A DNA stretch of 52,697 bases from Bradyrhizobium semiaridum (lineage in GTDB: Bacteria > Pseudomonadota > Alphaproteobacteria > Rhizobiales > Xanthobacteraceae). Every line of letters starts with the position of its first letter. Position 1 is the stretch's first letter. Positions 49,606 to 52,697 of the stretch are shown here, piece after piece. Under the pieces are notes generated by a model. That model worked only from the letters and a program-made list of their open reading frames with translations. It was not told the DNA's origin and made no database searches. The DNA lies in assembly GCF_020329505.1 (NCBI RefSeq), contig NZ_JAGKJJ010000033.1:1-52697 (forward strand), in the 5' to 3' direction. Both the position numbers and the translations under genes were made by a program.

Positions 49606-50853
49606 GTGAGTGCGACTGACAGAACGGAGTATCCGGCTCCGGCGGCCGGCCTAAATCGGGAATCGTTTCGCCGTCTTGCAGGGCGCAGTGCTGCCTCGAT
49701 CGCTGTGCTGTTGGCGCTCGCGCTCGGCGGCTGCGACGACAAGGCGGCGCAATCGCAGGCCGCGCCACCGCCGCCGCCGGTCACTGTCGCGCAGCCGGTC
49801 AAACGCACCGTCACCGACTGGGACGAGTTCACCGGCCGCTTCGAGGCGATCGAGGAGGTCCAGGTCCGCGCCCGCGTCGGCGGCTTCGTCAACAGCGTCG
49901 AGTTCAAGGACGGCGCGATCGTCAAGGCCGGCGATTTGCTCTACATCATCGATCCGCGGCCGTTCGAGGCGGTCAAACTGCAAGCCGAAGGACAGCTCGC
50001 CGACGCGCGTGCCAAAGGCGAGCTTGCCAAGCGCGACCTCGAGCGCGGCCTGAACCTGGTGCAGACCAGCGCGGTCTCCGAGCAGGTCGTCGACCAGCGC
50101 CGGCAGGCGTTGCAGGCGGCGCGTGCCGCCGAGACCCAGGCCGAGGGCGCGCTGAAGGCCGCCCAGCTCAATGTCGAATTCACCCATGTGCTGGCGCCGA
50201 TCACCGGCCGGGTCAGCCGGCATCTGGTGACGCCGGGCAATCTCGTGCAGGGCAGCGACGGTGGCTCGACGCTCCTGACCTCGATCGTGTCGCTCGATCC
50301 GATCTACATCTATTTCGACGTCGACGAGGCGACCTATCAGCGCAACAGCCGGCTCTGGTTCGAAGGCAAGCGGCCGAGCTCGCGCGACACGCCGAACCCG
50401 GTGCAGGTCACGCTGACCGGCGAAACGAAACCCTCGCATGAGGGCAAGATGGACTTTCTCGACAACCGGCTCGACGTGTCGACCGCGACGCTGCGCAGCC
50501 GCGCCATCATTCCGAACAAGGATCTCTCGGTGCTGCCCGGTCAGTTCGGCCGTGTCCGGATCATCGGCTCGGCGCCCTATGAGGCGCTGCTGATCCCGGA
50601 CACCGCTATTGCCACCGACCAGTCGCGCAAGATCGTGTTCGTGGTCAAGGACGACAACACGGTGGAGGCAAGGCCGGTCGTGCTCGGCCCGCTCGATGAC
50701 GGCCTGCGGGTGATCCGCGAGGGCCTCAAGGCGGAGGACCACGTGATCGTCGACGGGCTGCAGCGCGCCCGCGTCGGCGCCAAGGTGACGCCGAAAATGG
50801 CCGAGGCCAAGCCAGCGGCAGGAGCTGCGCCTGCGGCAGGTGGCAAACCATGA
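49606..50853 (+). CDS. RND efflux periplasmic adaptor (membrane fusion lipoprotein)
   Basis: A 415-residue membrane-fusion protein of the AcrA/MexE type. GTG 49606 is the start, with GGGGAGA upstream. A lipoprotein signal is visible: ALALGGC with C43 as the lipid-attachment residue. Then come the lipoyl/barrel-sandwich half (VQVRARVGGFVNSVEFKDGA, IVKAGDLLYIIDPRPF), an alpha-hairpin (about 105-165), the second lipoyl half (VLAPITGRVSRHLVTPGNLV) and the beta-barrel domain. The stop overlaps the pump start by 4 bp. It links the inner-membrane RND pump to an outer-membrane channel, which is not in the window. No TetR or LysR regulator is adjacent on the left. Confidence 0.94.
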   Translation: MSATDRTEYPAPAAGLNRESFRRLAGRSAASIAVLLALALGGCDDKAAQSQAAPPPPPVTVAQPVKRTVTDWDEFTGRFEAIEEVQVRARVGGFVNSVEFKDGAIVKAGDLLYIIDPRPFEAVKLQAEGQLADARAKGELAKRDLERGLNLVQTSAVSEQVVDQRRQALQAARAAETQAEGALKAAQLNVEFTHVLAPITGRVSRHLVTPGNLVQGSDGGSTLLTSIVSLDPIYIYFDVDEATYQRNSRLWFEGKRPSSRDTPNPVQVTLTGETKPSHEGKMDFLDNRLDVSTATLRSRAIIPNKDLSVLPGQFGRVRIIGSAPYEALLIPDTAIATDQSRKIVFVVKDDNTVEARPVVLGPLDDGLRVIREGLKAEDHVIVDGLQRARVGAKVTPKMAEAKPAAGAAPAAGGKP

Positions 50854-52697
50854 ATCTCGGAAGGCTTTCCATCAACCAGCCCATCCTGGCGATGGTGCTG
50901 TCGATCGTGCTGCTGATCGTCGGCGCGATCGCCTACCAGACGCTGCCGGTCTCGGAATATCCGCAAGTGGTGCCGCCGACCGTCACGGTCACGACGCAAT
51001 ATCCGGGCGCCTCGGCGCAGACGGTGTCCGACACTGTCGCTGCGCCGATCGAGCAGGAGATCAACGGCGTCGAGGACATGCTGTATCTCTACAGCCAGGC
51101 GACCTCGAACGGCCAGCTCACCATCACTGTCACCTTCAAGCTCGGCACCGACCTCGACAAGGCCCAGGTGCTGGTGCAGAACCGCGTCGCGATCGCGCAG
51201 CCGCGCTTGCCTGAGGAGGTGCAACGCAACGGCGTCGTCACCCGCAAGAACTCGCCCGACATCTTGATGGTCGTGTTCATGCTGTCGCCCGACGACAGTT
51301 TCGACCAGCTCTACATCTCCAATTACGCGCTGCTCCAGGTCCGCGACCAGTTGCTGCGGATCGACGGCGTCGGCGACATCCAGATGTTCGGCGCGCGCGA
51401 CTATTCGATGCGGCTGTGGCTCGACCCCGACAGGATTGCCAATCTCGGCCTGACCTCGGCCGAGGTGCTGGCGGCAATCCGGGCGCAGAACCTGCAGATC
51501 GCGGGCGGCCAGATCGCGGAGCCGCCGATCGCCGATCGCGCGTTCCAGCCGAATCTCGTCTTTACCGGGCGCCTCAAGGATATCAGGCAGTTCGAGGATA
51601 TCGTGGTGAAGGCCGGCTCCGACGGCCGTACCGTGCGATTGCGCGATGTCGCCCGCGTCGAGCTCGGCGCGCTGTCCTACGCCACCAACAGTTTTCTGCT
51701 GCGCAAGTCTGCCGTCGCCCTGCTGGTGACGCAGCGGCCGGGATCGAACGCGCTGGCCACCGCCAAGCACATCTCCGACGCGATGGCGCAGCTCAAGACG
51801 AGCTTCCCGAAGGGGCTCGACTACAATATCGGCTACAACCCGACCGAATTCATCGCGCAGTCGGTCCATGAGCTGATCAAGACGATCTACGAGGCGATGG
51901 CGCTCGTCGTCATCGTGGTGCTGGTGTTCCTGCAGGGCTGGCGGCCCGCCATCATCCCGATCATCGCGATCCCAGTGTCGCTGGTCGGCACCTTCGCGGT
52001 GATGGCCGCGCTCGGCTTCTCGATCAACAATCTGACGCTGTTCGGCCTCGTGCTCGCGGTCGGCATCGTGGTCGACGACGCCATCGTGGTGGTTGAGAAT
52101 GTCGAACGCCATCTCGAGCATGGCATGAGCCGGCGCGAAGCCGCGCTCAAGACGATGGAAGAGGTCGGCGGTGCGCTGGTCTCGATCGCGCTGGTGCTGT
52201 GCGCGGTGTTCGTGCCGACCGCCTTCCTCGGCGGCATCTCCGGGCAGTTCTTCCAGCAATTCGCCGTGACGATTGCGGTTGCGACCGCGATCTCCTGCTT
52301 CTGCTCGCTGACGCTGTCGCCGGCGCTGGCCTCGCAGATCCTGGTGCCGCACGAGGAGAAACGGCCGCCGGCACGCTGGAACATCCTCGCGCGCGGCTGG
52401 GGCAGCTTCACTGCGCTGTTCAACCGCGTGTTCGATCGCCTGGCGCACGGCTACGCAGCCGCCGCCGACTTCGTGATCCGGCATACGGTGGTGATGCTCG
52501 CGATCTATCTCGTGCTGATCGGCAGCGCCGGCTGGCTGCTCGCCACCACCCCGCAGGGATTCATTCCGGCGCAGGATCGCGGCTACGTCATCATCTCGGC
52601 GCAGCTGCCCGGCGCCGCGTCGCTGGCCCGGACCACGGCGGTGGTGCGCGAGATCGAGCGCATTGCACTGGATACGCCGGGCATCGTCCGCGTCGCG
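50850..52697 (+). CDS. RND efflux pump, inner-membrane subunit (3' end outside the window)
   Basis: The first 616 residues of a HAE1-type RND pump (full length normally about 1030-1060). It begins MNLGRLSINQPILAMVLSIV with ATG 50850, overlapping the adaptor stop. The N-terminal helix is followed by the porter region (YPGASAQTVSDTVAAPIEQE, MFGARDYSMRLWLDPDRIAN), and helix 4 carries the proton-relay aspartates in GLVLAVGIVVDDAIVVVENV. The gene is open to the last base. With the adaptor it should form a tripartite efflux system for drugs, solvents or plant compounds. Spectrum cannot be predicted. Confidence 0.95.
   Translation, partial: MNLGRLSINQPILAMVLSIVLLIVGAIAYQTLPVSEYPQVVPPTVTVTTQYPGASAQTVSDTVAAPIEQEINGVEDMLYLYSQATSNGQLTITVTFKLGTDLDKAQVLVQNRVAIAQPRLPEEVQRNGVVTRKNSPDILMVVFMLSPDDSFDQLYISNYALLQVRDQLLRIDGVGDIQMFGARDYSMRLWLDPDRIANLGLTSAEVLAAIRAQNLQIAGGQIAEPPIADRAFQPNLVFTGRLKDIRQFEDIVVKAGSDGRTVRLRDVARVELGALSYATNSFLLRKSAVALLVTQRPGSNALATAKHISDAMAQLKTSFPKGLDYNIGYNPTEFIAQSVHELIKTIYEAMALVVIVVLVFLQGWRPAIIPIIAIPVSLVGTFAVMAALGFSINNLTLFGLVLAVGIVVDDAIVVVENVERHLEHGMSRREAALKTMEEVGGALVSIALVLCAVFVPTAFLGGISGQFFQQFAVTIAVATAISCFCSLTLSPALASQILVPHEEKRPPARWNILARGWGSFTALFNRVFDRLAHGYAAAADFVIRHTVVMLAIYLVLIGSAGWLLATTPQGFIPAQDRGYVIISAQLPGAASLARTTAVVREIERIALDTPGIVRVA

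Noticed and set aside
50577..52484. A 635-codon minus-strand frame at the right edge
   Set aside because: Antisense to the RND adaptor and pump, which are continuous and carry all expected motifs.

Overview
The window is GC-rich and codon-biased in the way of an alphaproteobacterium, most likely Bradyrhizobium or a close Nitrobacteraceae relative. That is an inference from protein content and from the many short palindromic intergenic repeats; no marker gene (rRNA, tRNA) is present. I see no tRNA, rRNA, CRISPR array, integrase or transposase. About 36 protein genes can be supported.

Left part (1-13.5 kb) is a patchwork: a DUF2235 hydrolase gene broken by an apparent 1-base deletion, a small membrane protein, a MoxR ATPase plus CoxE-like VWA pair, a HAD hydrolase, a secreted trypsin-like protease, an ADP-forming acyl-CoA synthetase, a Gram-negative (class GN) sortase with its dedicated LPKTA-tailed VIT/VWA substrate, and an XRE-type regulator.

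Middle part (13.5-37.2 kb) is a catabolic and uptake region for an unidentified organic acid, peptide-like or acyl compound: two paralogous LivK-type periplasmic binding proteins without permeases, two AMP-forming acyl-CoA ligases, an acyl-CoA dehydrogenase, a beta-keto acid cleavage enzyme, a two-subunit biotin-dependent acyl-CoA carboxylase, a glutathione transferase, LuxR and AraC regulators, a complete five-gene Dpp/Opp-type ABC importer, a TauD-type dioxygenase and an iron-type alcohol dehydrogenase. Three of its promoter regions (two clearly on both sides) share a long conserved element with the core AGCCACTC..CGCAAG, which suggests one regulon. The whole region lies between two inverted copies of a roughly 165-bp repeat at 13.2 and 37.4 kb.

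Right part (37.7-48.9 kb) is a surface or secretion locus: a DUF6916 protein, a GNAT acetyltransferase, three tandem phage tail-collar (MdpB-like) proteins without any other phage gene, and a 2770-residue repeat protein (ten cadherin-like repeats, four longer repeats, a beta-helix and a C-terminal HELGHVLGLPD zinc-peptidase motif). This is the best candidate for a poorly described system. The window ends in an RND efflux operon whose inner-membrane pump runs off the right edge.

Intergenic space is dominated by at least six families of imperfect palindromic repeats, mostly placed at gene ends where they could act as terminators or RNA-processing sites; one cluster interrupts the ABC importer operon.
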